DNA of 64,000 bases, from positions 3,410,001-3,474,000 of the forward strand of contig NC_092407.1 in assembly GCF_009017415.1 (NCBI RefSeq), written 5' to 3'. Below the pieces are notes generated by a model, which ran no database searches, was not told where the DNA came from, and saw only the letters and a program-made list of their open reading frames with translations. Within the stretch, counting starts at the first letter, position 1, and every line of letters starts with the position of its first letter. Origin of the DNA: Aspergillus flavus (taxonomy: Eukaryota > Ascomycota > Eurotiomycetes > Eurotiales > Aspergillaceae). Positions 8,945 to 18,948 of this stretch are shown piece after piece. The position numbers and the translations under genes are program-made.

Positions 8945-11146
8945 TCACATGACAAGACAGGACCCACCACTGTGTGCTCTCCTGCGTCTTCCCCCAAGGG
9001 CGGAGACGCCCCCGATACCATAGGCGTCATCACCTTCGTCGTCAGCATTGTAAATTCTTTCGGCTTCACGAGCTCGACGCCGTCTTCTTCTAGCACCAGC
9101 ACCTGCCGCGCCTGCTTCTTCTGTAGCCATCATGTAATCAGCCCATTTCCGATCCAGACGGTTTGCGGCAGCAAGATCCCCTCTCAGGACTCGTTTGTTA
9201 TGCTCGTTCACGGTCATCTGCCACCCATAGAAACATTTGAGCTGGATGATCTCATTGGGGTATACCGAAGGCTGTGGTGGGGGTGTGATAGAGGATGTGA
9301 TTACTGTCTTTGTATCTGTTGACTCGTCCGGTACGACAGCCTGTGCTACAACTGATATAGCTGATGTAGCTTGTAGCGACTTGCGAGAACGTGGAACATA
9401 GGCATTGCTAGAAAGAACCTCTTTTACACCAGCCCAAGTAACGTTGGCACAGTCGAAGACAACCAAGCGCAAGCCAACACGAGGTAGGTCTTCACCATAA
9501 CCTCGCTTGCGAACACGGTAGCTGGCTTCCATCAAAGTAAGGTCGGAAACTCGAGTATTGTCCATTTCAACAGAGCTGAGGGAAGGGCAGTTCTTCATAA
9601 CTTGAAGCATCCCGGGGTCACCGAGGGCTTCACAGTAGCTGATGTTGAGATGTTCGAGGTGTTCGGCGCATGGCGCCTTTGCAATTTCTAGAAGAGTGCT
9701 ATTGGTGAGCCTCTCTAGGTCTTCAATCTCGAGATGAGTTAGGCGAGGCGTGGTACGAATGACAGCGATAACAGAGTCGTCGCTAAGCTCGGGGCACTGA
9801 GAAAGTTGCAGGCCCTCGAGGTAAGGAACATTATAAGCGAGACTTTTCACTCCATTATCCGTCAAATCAGAGCATTGATGCAGATCCAGGTGTTTCAATT
9901 GCCGAGGAAGTACAATGGGTCGGTCGAGAAGAACATCCATTTCGGGATCGATACCGTGCACGAGAATCTTCAAGCACACATCATTGATGTCAGTACGACT
10001 GGCAATCAGGCGTTCCAAGGTATTTCGTTTGAATAGTTCCAACGCAAAATCCTCATCGTCGAAGCCGCGAATTTCGCTGGCTCCCAGGTCTTTCAGCTTC
10101 GGGCATTCTTTAATGATCCTCTTCAACCCATTCGTATTCACGCCCGAGCACCAGGACACATTCAGAATTTCAAGCTGTGGACATGATTGAGCAATGATCT
10201 TCATGGCCGAATTCGTTACACTGCTCAATCCCGAGACATTGATGTACTCCAGACGAGGATTTCGTAGAAGGAAATAGTGCATGGAGGTCTTATCGATGCG
10301 GCATCCCTCCAGGGAAAAATTAACCACGTTTCGGCACAGGTCGGTAATGCGCTTGCCTTCAGATTTCCATTTCTCTCGTAACTGAACGCAACCGCGGAGG
10401 TTAAGATCCCGGACGAATGGACCGCCAGAGGCGATAATCTTCACGAGACCATCACTAGGGATATCGCGATAGTAATCTGTAGTGTCAATTGCAGACCACA
10501 ACTGCCCATCAAAGCACATCTTGTTCCAGGCTTTAGAGACGAGAGAGCAGCGAACAATTTCCCGGGGAGTCAGATAGCTTAAAATTAGCATTCTGAGCTC
10601 TCCGGGCATACTTCCCCAGAAGTCAAACGTCTTCTTGGGCTTCGACGCGGGCTGTACGACAGCAGTTTCCTGGATCACATCGGTACTTCCTAGCGGCGAT
10701 CCAAGGGGCCCTGGTCTCAGCTCGGTTGGTAGAGGGACTGATCTTGATTGAGCGGTATTTGGTGAGTCGGACCCAACAAGGCGGATTCGAGCATTTCCTT
10801 CATGTTCTTCCACTGGGCCAGCCTGACCAGAAGTCATCGGCCGCACATTCAATCCACCATAGAGTTGCGACGAGCTTCCGTTACCGAGGCAAGGAGCATA
10901 TGCCGAATGTCCTAGTGAGACGCAGGACAATGAAGCTTTCCCATCTCGGCGGTAGCCCGTCGAATGGGAGCGGCCGCGCTTCAAACTGGGGCTCGATGAG
11001 ATGCGTTGAAGGCTTTGCAGCAGTTTATGTCGTCCTTTGAGTTTTGGTGGTTGATCCAAGGGTATCTGGCCTGTTGAGGAGGCCGGACTCACCGGGGAGG
11101 CTACTCCAGACACAGGAGTAATCCTGTCGGTACTCGTAGCAGCCAT
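8945..11146 (-). CDS. F-box/leucine-rich-repeat protein with C-terminal CaaX box (FBXL-like)
   Basis: Predicted substrate receptor of an SCF ubiquitin ligase. Single exon, 733 aa. A Ser/Pro-rich disordered N-terminus (1-175) is followed by the F-box (about 178-222: WGSMPGELRMLILSYL, EIVRCSLVSKAWNK, LW). Leucine-rich repeats of the cysteine-containing type follow from about 235 to 580, with units such as LEILNVSWCSGVNTNGLKR and LKHLDLHQCSDLTDNGVK. The tail contains six consecutive arginines, a second RRRR block, then GGSCLVM at the stop. CLVM fits a CaaX prenylation signal (Met at X favours farnesyltransferase), and the basic blocks could provide the second membrane signal. Human FBXL2 and FBXL20 also combine F-box, LRR and CaaX. 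No intron was found. The substrate is unknown. Confidence 0.9.
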   Translation of the reverse strand: MAATSTDRITPVSGVASPVSPASSTGQIPLDQPPKLKGRHKLLQSLQRISSSPSLKRGRSHSTGYRRDGKASLSCVSLGHSAYAPCLGNGSSSQLYGGLNVRPMTSGQAGPVEEHEGNARIRLVGSDSPNTAQSRSVPLPTELRPGPLGSPLGSTDVIQETAVVQPASKPKKTFDFWGSMPGELRMLILSYLTPREIVRCSLVSKAWNKMCFDGQLWSAIDTTDYYRDIPSDGLVKIIASGGPFVRDLNLRGCVQLREKWKSEGKRITDLCRNVVNFSLEGCRIDKTSMHYFLLRNPRLEYINVSGLSSVTNSAMKIIAQSCPQLEILNVSWCSGVNTNGLKRIIKECPKLKDLGASEIRGFDDEDFALELFKRNTLERLIASRTDINDVCLKILVHGIDPEMDVLLDRPIVLPRQLKHLDLHQCSDLTDNGVKSLAYNVPYLEGLQLSQCPELSDDSVIAVIRTTPRLTHLEIEDLERLTNSTLLEIAKAPCAEHLEHLNISYCEALGDPGMLQVMKNCPSLSSVEMDNTRVSDLTLMEASYRVRKRGYGEDLPRVGLRLVVFDCANVTWAGVKEVLSSNAYVPRSRKSLQATSAISVVAQAVVPDESTDTKTVITSSITPPPQPSVYPNEIIQLKCFYGWQMTVNEHNKRVLRGDLAAANRLDRKWADYMMATEEAGAAGAGARRRRRRAREAERIYNADDEGDDAYGIGGVSALGGRRRRAHSGGSCLVM

Positions 11147-12858
11147 GGTGTAGATGGTGTATATAGATACCAGAGCCTCTTCAGCCCAGCAGGTGTTCTG
11201 AACCCCTTCCGAACACTATTGAATTGAAGATGCCCCCGAAAATGCAAAACCTAAACAGCCGACCAAAATGAGGTTCTATAGACGACGGGCGCAACCTCGC
11301 GCAAGGACAACCAGTGATTTGGGTTTTAGATCGTGGTCATAGTGACGGTTCTCAGCGCGGTTCCCGAAGTATATTGTTTGACTGCAATGGCAGCACGTGA
11401 GCCCGATGCCAACGCCAAAAAGTCCGTTCCAGCGGATATGAAGGCCGTGGGGTGAAACAAAGGGTGAGATGGACAGAGTACAGCACAAATAAGAAAAGAT
11501 GAAGGTCACCAAGAAAGAGGAAGAATCAAGGGACAGATAGCGTTGTGGTTTTTCTCGGCTAAGATCTGTAAGAATTGTACCATGGGACCTCTGGACCGCG
11601 TAACCCGGGGGGCTCAATCAGTGCGGGAAACCCCAATGTACGGACGTCGTCGTCGTCGGAACTGAAGGGATGAAAAGCCTGGGTCTGTATAGGTACGTCA
11701 CTTGGGCATCATCCACGCAGTTAATGAGATCGAAAACGGACACCGTGATGCAAAGAGTTTTGAAAAGAAGCAAAAGGGGGAGAGAAGCTGATCAGTTGGA
11801 CAATAAGTCGAGAATCTTGTACGGTCGGAGTGTCACTTCGGTCAGCCGACTTTTACTGGCAGTTCTTTTACCATACGATTGAGCCACACCTCCACTACTG
11901 GGTTTCTACGCTGGTGGTCACCCAACCTGTCAAAAGCCAGGGCCCCCCTTTAGATTACCCACCGGTTTTCTGGCATTCACGGTGACTGGGTGTATGCATG
12001 AATACTTTACAGTACTCCGTACAGTTGTTTTCTCTCCGCCACCACAAGGCTCCCCTCCACAGGCTTATCGGATCACTTATCGATTAACGATAACCCGAGA
12101 CCTGCCCCACTTGGCGTCTCCATTCCATGCAAAGTGGGGGGCGCTTTACATACAGTACTGGATTGGAATAACTGTATTTTAAATATAGGGAAGCGTGCAC
12201 GAGTGTTACTCTACGATGAAGAAAAGGGTAAAAATGTCTCAAAACATTGACACATGATACGAAATGGATGGTATAAAATAACAATCCATCCCAGAAAACA
12301 GACAATAATAAACTACATACCCAGGTAAGGACTCATGTACCTCATGTCTCCAACGACAAGAAAGTCCCTCTACAAGTAATATCCGACGTGTTCAGGCTAC
12401 CTGCTAGTATGTACTAACAACTGACAGTGCTCGGGCACTATTCCTGAGTGCCGGTTAACCCATCCGTACCAGGAACAAATCCACTGTATGGAAGAGTACA
12501 AAAAAAAAAAACCTCTCCAAGCCCACCGATGTACTTGATTACCTCTGCCACTTCTTGGCTTTTCCCTTTCCGCTTTAGTGCTCAGGCCTTGCCGCTTTTT
12601 GCTCACTGAGTAGAACTGAGCACGCCTCTGAGTATTACATAATCATAGGAGCGCTCGCTGACCATCACCTGATTGTTACATAAGCTGAATAACTGAGCAC
12701 GACCCGATTTTAACATAAGCTCAAGGAGGTGGGTCCCAACGTACATGTAGATGTATAGCAACCCTCCACCAATCTCCTTCTTTCCCCTCCCTCGCCAAAG
12801 CACTATCATCATCATTCGCTTGCCTTGATCCTGGCTCTGTCGAGATCTACTTGACATA
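11147..12858. promoter_or_regulatory. Divergent intergenic region: F-box promoter and cyclotransferase promoter
   Basis: 1.7 kb without a convincing gene. It carries GTACTCCGTAC (12012-12022). Close to the cyclotransferase gene are three copies of one 8-mer in either orientation: GTGCTCAG at 12578-12585 and CTGAGCAC at 12616-12623 and 12693-12700. A 13-base A run starts at about 12499. Short frames (11276-11617 minus, 11670-11882 plus) look random. Confidence 0.45.
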
Positions 12859-13398
12859 ATGCGCAATACCCGGCCGTCCCCTATGGTCCGCAAATTCCTT
12901 CGCGCCAACGCCTCAGCAGACCCGCCAAGGCCGTCGTTGTTGCCCTCATCTGACAATTCTGCCGAGAATTCCTGGCCTCAAGACCCTATCCGAGATGAAT
13001 ATTGTTTCTTCTACGGGACATTAATGGATCCAAATACATTATGCAAAGTCTTAGGATCGTCAAAGCCACCACCTATAATGCGCCCTGCTAGGATTATTGG
13101 TTACGAAATCAAACTTTGGGGCCCATACCCTGCTCTCCTCGATAAACCACTTCATCCAGTCGATGGAATGGTGTGTGGTCTCTTATCGCCGAGGCAACTT
13201 GATCGACTTGCCGCCTACGAAACGGATAAATGTCGTCTTAGATCTTGCTTGATTAACGTTCTGAATAATGACGGTGGCGCCGAGAAAACCATCGAGGGAG
13301 TTTCTTTCATGTGGAATGGTCGACAGGATGAACTTCGAGAGGGTACTTTTGACCTGAAGCAATGGGGGAAGGACAGACAGCTACGTGAATTGGGCTGA
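12859..13398 (+). CDS. Gamma-glutamylcyclotransferase-fold protein (AIG2-like)
   Basis: Single exon, 179 aa. After a disordered basic N-terminus (1-50) comes the AIG2/GGCT core: EYCFFYGTLMDP, the substrate-binding YGTL loop, then ARIIGYEIKLWGPYPALL, GMVCGLLSPRQLDRLAAYET and a C-terminal strand. This is the common fungal layout. Members act on gamma-glutamyl amines or peptides, or have unknown substrates; the actual substrate cannot be assigned here. The promoter carries three GTGCTCAG/CTGAGCAC elements within 125 bp. The last lines of the protein (KQWGKDRQLRELG) are helical, and the stop is at 13396-13398. Confidence 0.88.
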   Translation: MRNTRPSPMVRKFLRANASADPPRPSLLPSSDNSAENSWPQDPIRDEYCFFYGTLMDPNTLCKVLGSSKPPPIMRPARIIGYEIKLWGPYPALLDKPLHPVDGMVCGLLSPRQLDRLAAYETDKCRLRSCLINVLNNDGGAEKTIEGVSFMWNGRQDELREGTFDLKQWGKDRQLRELG

Positions 13399-13750
13399 GA
13401 ATTACAGAAATGTCCAGGTTTGTTATTCGATGCTTTACGTCAGTGCTGGGCCTATACACGAACAGTAAGTTTGCTTAAGAATCCGGATTTGGCTTTGAGA
13501 CGTTTTGCTTCAGAAAATGTTGCTTTGAGACCTCGTGCTCGGCTACATAATATGTAGTTTCTTTCTTTATAACTGTGGTTATAGATGGCTCTGATCAGTG
13601 AGCGCTCATTGGACCTCACGGTTTTGTCACGTGATGTATTTGAGCTGCCAGAGGGCTCGGGCTGAAATTTACTCAGTGAGCCTGACTCTGAGCGCCTTCG
13701 TAAAAGCGGCGGCAGCTAGGATAGGAAACCCCCACCCAGCAAAATGGTAC

Positions 13751-13772
13751 GTACTCCGGAGTACCTAGGTAC
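13751..13772. repeat. Two overlapping perfect palindromes
   Basis: GTACTCCGGAGTAC (13751-13764) shares its last GTAC with GTACCTAGGTAC (13761-13772). Both read identically on the two strands. They are followed immediately by GGTAC, which is repeated again a few bases on. Confidence 0.85.
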
Positions 13773-15250
13773 GGTACAAAGGTGATGGAAGTACCCACCC
13801 AACCACAAACAGACATCTACTGCCCGTATCCAATAACTCAGTAAGACCGCAGCCCAGCCACGGATTACCATCAACCACAGTGGAGCAGCCAACAACACAC
13901 TTGAGTGCCTTTAAATCTCTCACTGTCTTAAGACAGGAAAGAGGGAAAACTGTCCGGCCCTCCAGCAGGATGCGTGTCCATGGTACTGGAGGTACATAGA
14001 GCACCAAGCAATTCGATAGGAATCAATCACACAATCTATAATTTCACCAGAGAAGTAAAAACGCAATGAAAATAAAAACAGAGAGGAGAAAAGAAAAAGT
14101 CCGTGGACATTGGAAACGACTCAGGTACCGTACGGTATAGAAAAGTATGTGCCTGGACAGAAATGGGTTGAAAGGCCTCCTAGTTTGCCTCCCACATGGG
14201 CAACGACAACGCCACCTGCGGGGAATCCAACGGCGAAACAAACCCAGTTCATCCTGCTAGCCGGCCAAGTCGCGTCCGAGTAAGGATGCAAATTAATTTA
14301 CAAATCAAAGTACGTATCGCTGTTTGTCTCATTGTTGGGTTGGATACGATACTACGGAGTACGTGTGGCTGAGACTCATAGATAAAAAAAGAATAAAATA
14401 GTTGAATGCATTGGCTGCCAAGTCTGATGTTTCAATTTGTTTGTGATACTCCGTACCTCCCTGCTGTACTCCGTCCGGAGTAGGCCTTTCTTTTTCTTTT
14501 CTTTCTCTGCCCAGTCACACTGAGGATCCTAGATAGCTCTGCACCTAACATCTTACTTTATCTTATCTATTTACTTGCGTATGTAGTACTCCGTCGTATT
14601 TTTCACCTAAGACAAGAACAAAGTCAAGGAAGCAAAAAGAAACCCATACATAATCCTCCCTCCCCCTTACCTAACCCTAATACATAACCTCCCCATAACA
14701 ACATGTCTCCCAACGATTGCCCCAACATGCACAACGACATCAGCCGGTTGCCAAGGAAGCAAGGAGCAAGGCCACATTCAACCATCACGAACTAAACACC
14801 TTAAAAAGTGGTTCCGTTCTCTCGCCCAATATCCACCACAGAAACGACTGGCCGGCAGCCCATTAAAAGCAGTAAATTGGCCGGAACGATTAATAAACTC
14901 TGTCAAGTAACGTGGTAAACTAAGGTAGTAAGTCTCAAATATTTCTTGAGAAATGGCGTTCGGGGCTTATTACTAGCAGCTATATTCCCCCGCTTTTTAT
15001 AACACCCCGCACTTTCGGGATGGTGGTTGAATTTTTTCATTTTTATTATCTTGTGTTTGTTTTGCTTTGTATTGTGTTGGTGGAGATTAGGGGAAAGAGG
15101 TTTTTATTTCGCGTCCGACGGTTTGGCTGCATGTGTAACTACCTTTTAACTTTGGGGTTGGTGACATGGGTCAACGGGAGTGGTTTGGCATCGCGAACTT
15201 ACATGGGACCCTGCTCCATATACAAGAGAGTCAATGCTCTGTTGGTGTAA

Positions 15251-15282
15251 TTGTAACCTACGGACTACTCTGTAGGTTACAA
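15251..15282. repeat. Perfect 11-bp inverted repeat with 10-nt loop
   Basis: TTGTAACCTAC (15251-15261) and its exact reverse complement GTAGGTTACAA (15272-15282) flank the loop GGACTACTCT. It could form a strong hairpin in RNA or a cruciform in DNA. It lies about 500 bp beyond the stop codon of the PAS kinase gene. Confidence 0.85.
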
Positions 15283-15788
15283 CAGTGGCTTACATGGTAT
15301 CATTGCAGGTTGGAGGGATTTTATCGGTTTCATATGATATCTAGCCAAGTAAACTCAATTCTGATATGGGGGGGTATCTCAGCCTCCTTTTTGCCTCTAT
15401 AGTTAATTTCTTCGCTATGCTCTTGGCCTCTTTCTTGGTCTTCTTCTCCTCTCTTTGTTGTTGTTTGTTTTATAGCGGATGGCCTCCACCATATCATCCA
15501 TATACTTCATCTTCCAAGATATCATGTATCATACAGCCTCCCGGGCTCCTGCCTCTATCATGTCTGGTCATAAGAGCCGTCACATTCAAATCATTGACAC
15601 GCTTTCCGTCATGTATATTAGCTGGTGGCTTAAAAGGCATATGAGAAAAAGTAAAGACGAATGAAAAATAAATGATCGCCGTGCTCTCGAAGAACACCCT
15701 CATATATAGTCTTTCGAGGTTTCCCTCAATGTTCATGTCCAAATAGCATGCCACGTATCATGCGTGACCCTTAGGTATCAAAATGGTT

Positions 15789-18700
15789 CTATTCGCTGTC
15801 AGTCATCCATGGATGCTCTACAACCTCGGTGATGGTGAGACGGTTGTCGACGTCTCGGTCAAGCATCCGCCTGATCAAGTCAATGCAATCCTCCGAAAAC
15901 GGTAGGAATGGAATTCGAAGCGGGTGGTCTAGAATCTCATCGACGTTATAGAATGGGTTTTCTTTGTAAACGATTGTGTAAAGCAGAATACCAAGAGCCC
16001 AGATATCTTGCTCTTTGCCTCGGTAGGATTTGCCTTGCAGGACCTCCGGCGCCGCATAATCTGCTAAAGATCAGCATAATTTGGGCGGCAGAACCCATGG
16101 AGAGCGACTCACCAATTGTTCCCACAAAGACATCAAACGGTCCATTTTTAATGTAAGCGGCACTTCCGAAATCGATCAGCTTGATCCTGCCTTCACCATC
16201 GAGAATCACATTTTCATCCTTGATGTCACGGTGAACAACCAAGGCTTTCGTGTGAAGATGGTGGATAGCATCGACGACCTGCCGGAAGATGTTTCTGCAC
16301 TCGGATTCGTCCATGTTCGCTTTCAACTCGATGTAGTCGAAGAGATCCATACCAGGGAGCCCATGTGGCATCATCTCGATATAATAATTGATATCATCCT
16401 CGAAAAACCCTTCCATTTCCACAATATTGGGGTGTTTGAAACCATCCCGCCGAAGGTAATCCAGGACATGGATTTCCAGCGGGACCGTACCTAGGCGGCG
16501 GTCGCGAGTCCAAGTATCTACGAGAATCCTCTTCTTCGTGACATACTTCAGTACGACCTTCTTGGCGGCATTCTTCTTCAGACGGGCAAGTTTCACTTCC
16601 CCGTATGCCCCTTGGCCCATTTCCTCGATGATCACATAATCGGTAATTGTCCTCTTCTTGGGAGGCTCCTTTGCGTTTACAGGCTTTACCTCTGGTACAG
16701 GTTGTACAGGTTTGTCAGTGAGCGGCTCTGATGCCGCCTCGGTAAGCTGCTGACTCAATGTCGATGTTGGTATTTGGGTCTCCACGGATGTCTGCTCCGT
16801 GTTCAAGGATGGTAAATGGGGAGTCCTTGCCGACCGGAGGCTGGATGCCGGAACAACCGAGGGGCTTCTCACCCGCGGAGAATCAGTCCGAGGTGGAGAA
16901 GAGAGACCCGCAGTATGGATCTGTCTCGAGTACGTGACCCATAGTGCATAAACCAATTCGGCTACAGCGAAAGTGTCATCATTCTCGGAGTCGGCATCGC
17001 CGTCATTAGTCGGACTTTGCTCGTCCTGCTTTGGGAAAATTGTTCCGCTCTTGACCACGCGGAGCTGAACATCCACAGTAATCGTCGAGCCATCACGGTG
17101 GTTGGCAGTGAGGCCATTAGGCTCGAGAAAGACTGAGGCAACGTTGGCTTTCCCTTCCCGAAGGATGGACAGGGTTCGAGCCCTCCGAAAGCTAGGTTCA
17201 GGGATCACAATTCCATCCTCTAGAGATACATCCTCTTCCTCAGTAAGCACGTTCAAATACTCTTCAAACCCGGGGATCAGCTCGTTAACATGTAGTCCTT
17301 CCGGTCGCTCATGGCCAAACAAAGCCGCAGAAAACGCTGAGTTCGAACTGATAACTTTCAGCGTTGACGATGCGAGCACCATCATACCGGCAACATGTGG
17401 AAAGCTCGATATCCGCAAACTATCCGAGCTTGTGTCTTTCGCAACAGTGACTGGAAAGCAAGTCCCCGCAATGTTCTGCGCAGTGAAATGCTTCAACTCA
17501 CAAAGCTTCGCCAAACCTTGATCGAGCGGGCCTTCTAAACACTCTTTAGGAAGGCGAGGCAGAATGTCTGTAATCGGTTTGCCGGGCATGACCATGTCCC
17601 GGCCCCAGAATCTGTCGGTATCCCCATCGGTCTCCGTAATATTCCAGGACTTGTCGCAACGGATGTAAGCGACATCCTCTTGGATCTCCTCAATTACCCA
17701 AATTAAGCCACCTCGCTTTTCCATAACCCAGACACTGGCAGAACCTCTTGCTCCATTGCGCTTCAGGATCGGAACCACATCTCCGCACAGTAGAACCCCG
17801 CGTGACTTGGTAGATGGATGATTGAGAGGCTGCGGCATACGTTTACTGGAACCATAGCCATCGTCAGTTTGTGCCCTCCTTGATCGAGAAGGCGGTTTAC
17901 TAAGAAGCTGAGCTGTAACGCCATTCCCCATCCCCATAGATTTGGGATTAACCGGCGTCATGCGGGGTCTTTCCGGAAGCTTAGCCGCAACATCAGTAGA
18001 GGGATCCCGTAGCTTAGATTCTAGCCACTGTCTCCGGTCTTTCTGTACGACTTCAAGGATACTTAACCTGCGGAGTTCCGCTTGTGTCACACCAAATATC
18101 AGACATGACAAATCATTGGCTGCCAGTATGGTCCATGGGGCCCGAGACTCGGTCCTAAAAACGGCCTGTGAAACTGGTGTCCATTTGCTGCTATGGGTGT
18201 GCAATACAGGTATCGGGAGTCCAAATCCGAAAGTGGTGCTGGTTGGGGAGAAGGGTTCCGTGGCAGAAAAGGGTTGTGCTAGAGTTTCCATCAGCCTGCC
18301 CTGAAGGGTACCAGAGCTAACATCCGTGTATGTACGTTTTAAGCTTACGCGCCTGGATGAGGGGGTGGATCTCCTCCCTCTCCGTTGAGTCGAAACTTGG
18401 GGACCGGCTAAGTCGCTCACGGTATCCGCCTGCTCCGTCCTTGGTGCACATCCGCGAGGTAGTTCCTTGATCTCAGCCATCGGACGCTGGGATTCGAAGA
18501 AAGCTTTCTCAAAGACATCACCTGTGTCCACGACCGCGGGGCCAGTCATAGGGCCGCGTGCGTAGTTATACCGGTCATCCCTTCCCAAGACGTTCGCCTT
18601 TGACAGCAGGTCCACAACGCTTTGAACCTCTGCATCACCACTTATGCGAGCCTGCGCGTTCACAATCCCGGGACTATTTGCAGCCCATCCAAAGCGGTCG

Positions 18701-18948
18701 CGCATGAAGTCTATGGATCTTTTCAGTATGTTCTGACGGCTGTGTAGTAGCTCCTCTGATTGTTGGGAAAATGAGAATGAGTGTAAGGATTCACAAGGGA
18801 ATCGATGGAGATCCTCTAGGGCGCCAGCGTCATTCAGCGAGATCCGTGTGGAGTATGTCCGTGAGGTTGACCGGGAGCGAGGTGAGGGCGAGTGGCTTCG
18901 GGATGTGACAGGAATAAGCGATGAAGTCGACATGTTCGGAAGGGTCAA
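15789..18948 (-). CDS. PSK1: PAS-domain serine/threonine kinase (PAS kinase, Psk1/Psk2 type)
   Basis: Nutrient-sensing kinase that in yeast directs carbon between glucan synthesis and storage. Model: complement of 15789-16060 and 16113-18948; 1035 aa, 52-nt intron. The N-terminal third is Ser/Arg-rich. A PAS-like segment around residues 260-330 contains APWTILAANDLSCLIFG. The kinase domain starts near residue 745 (TDYVIIEEMGQGAYGEV) and has the glycine loop, the lysine in VVLKYV, HRDIKDENV, DFGSA and the APE motif. The intron splits the stretch between VGTI and DYAAPEV in the activation segment, so unspliced message would give a kinase lacking its C-lobe. The last residues are HPWMTDSE. Start MTLPNMSTSS; the second Met (residue 6) is also possible. 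A long leader lies upstream. Confidence 0.94.

Larger units (their letters stand above)
13399..15788. other. Gene-poor 2.4-kb region rich in short palindromes
   Basis: No convincing gene. Within 850 bp (13751-14594) it has five TACTCCG/CGGAGTA elements, including GTACTCCGGAGTAC (13751-13764) overlapping GTACCTAGGTAC (13761-13772). TACCGTACGGTA lies at 14126-14137, TGAGCGCTCA at 13599-13608 and the E-box palindrome TCACGTGA at 13627-13634. A hairpin is at 15251-15282. The part next to 15789 is presumably 3' UTR of the PAS kinase gene. Confidence 0.5.

Noticed and set aside
10711..10745. tRNA-like string (GGTCTCAGCTCGGTTGGTAGAGGG) on the plus strand
   Set aside because: It resembles a tRNA D-arm, but no matching acceptor stem, anticodon arm or T-arm follows, and it lies antisense within the F-box coding exon.
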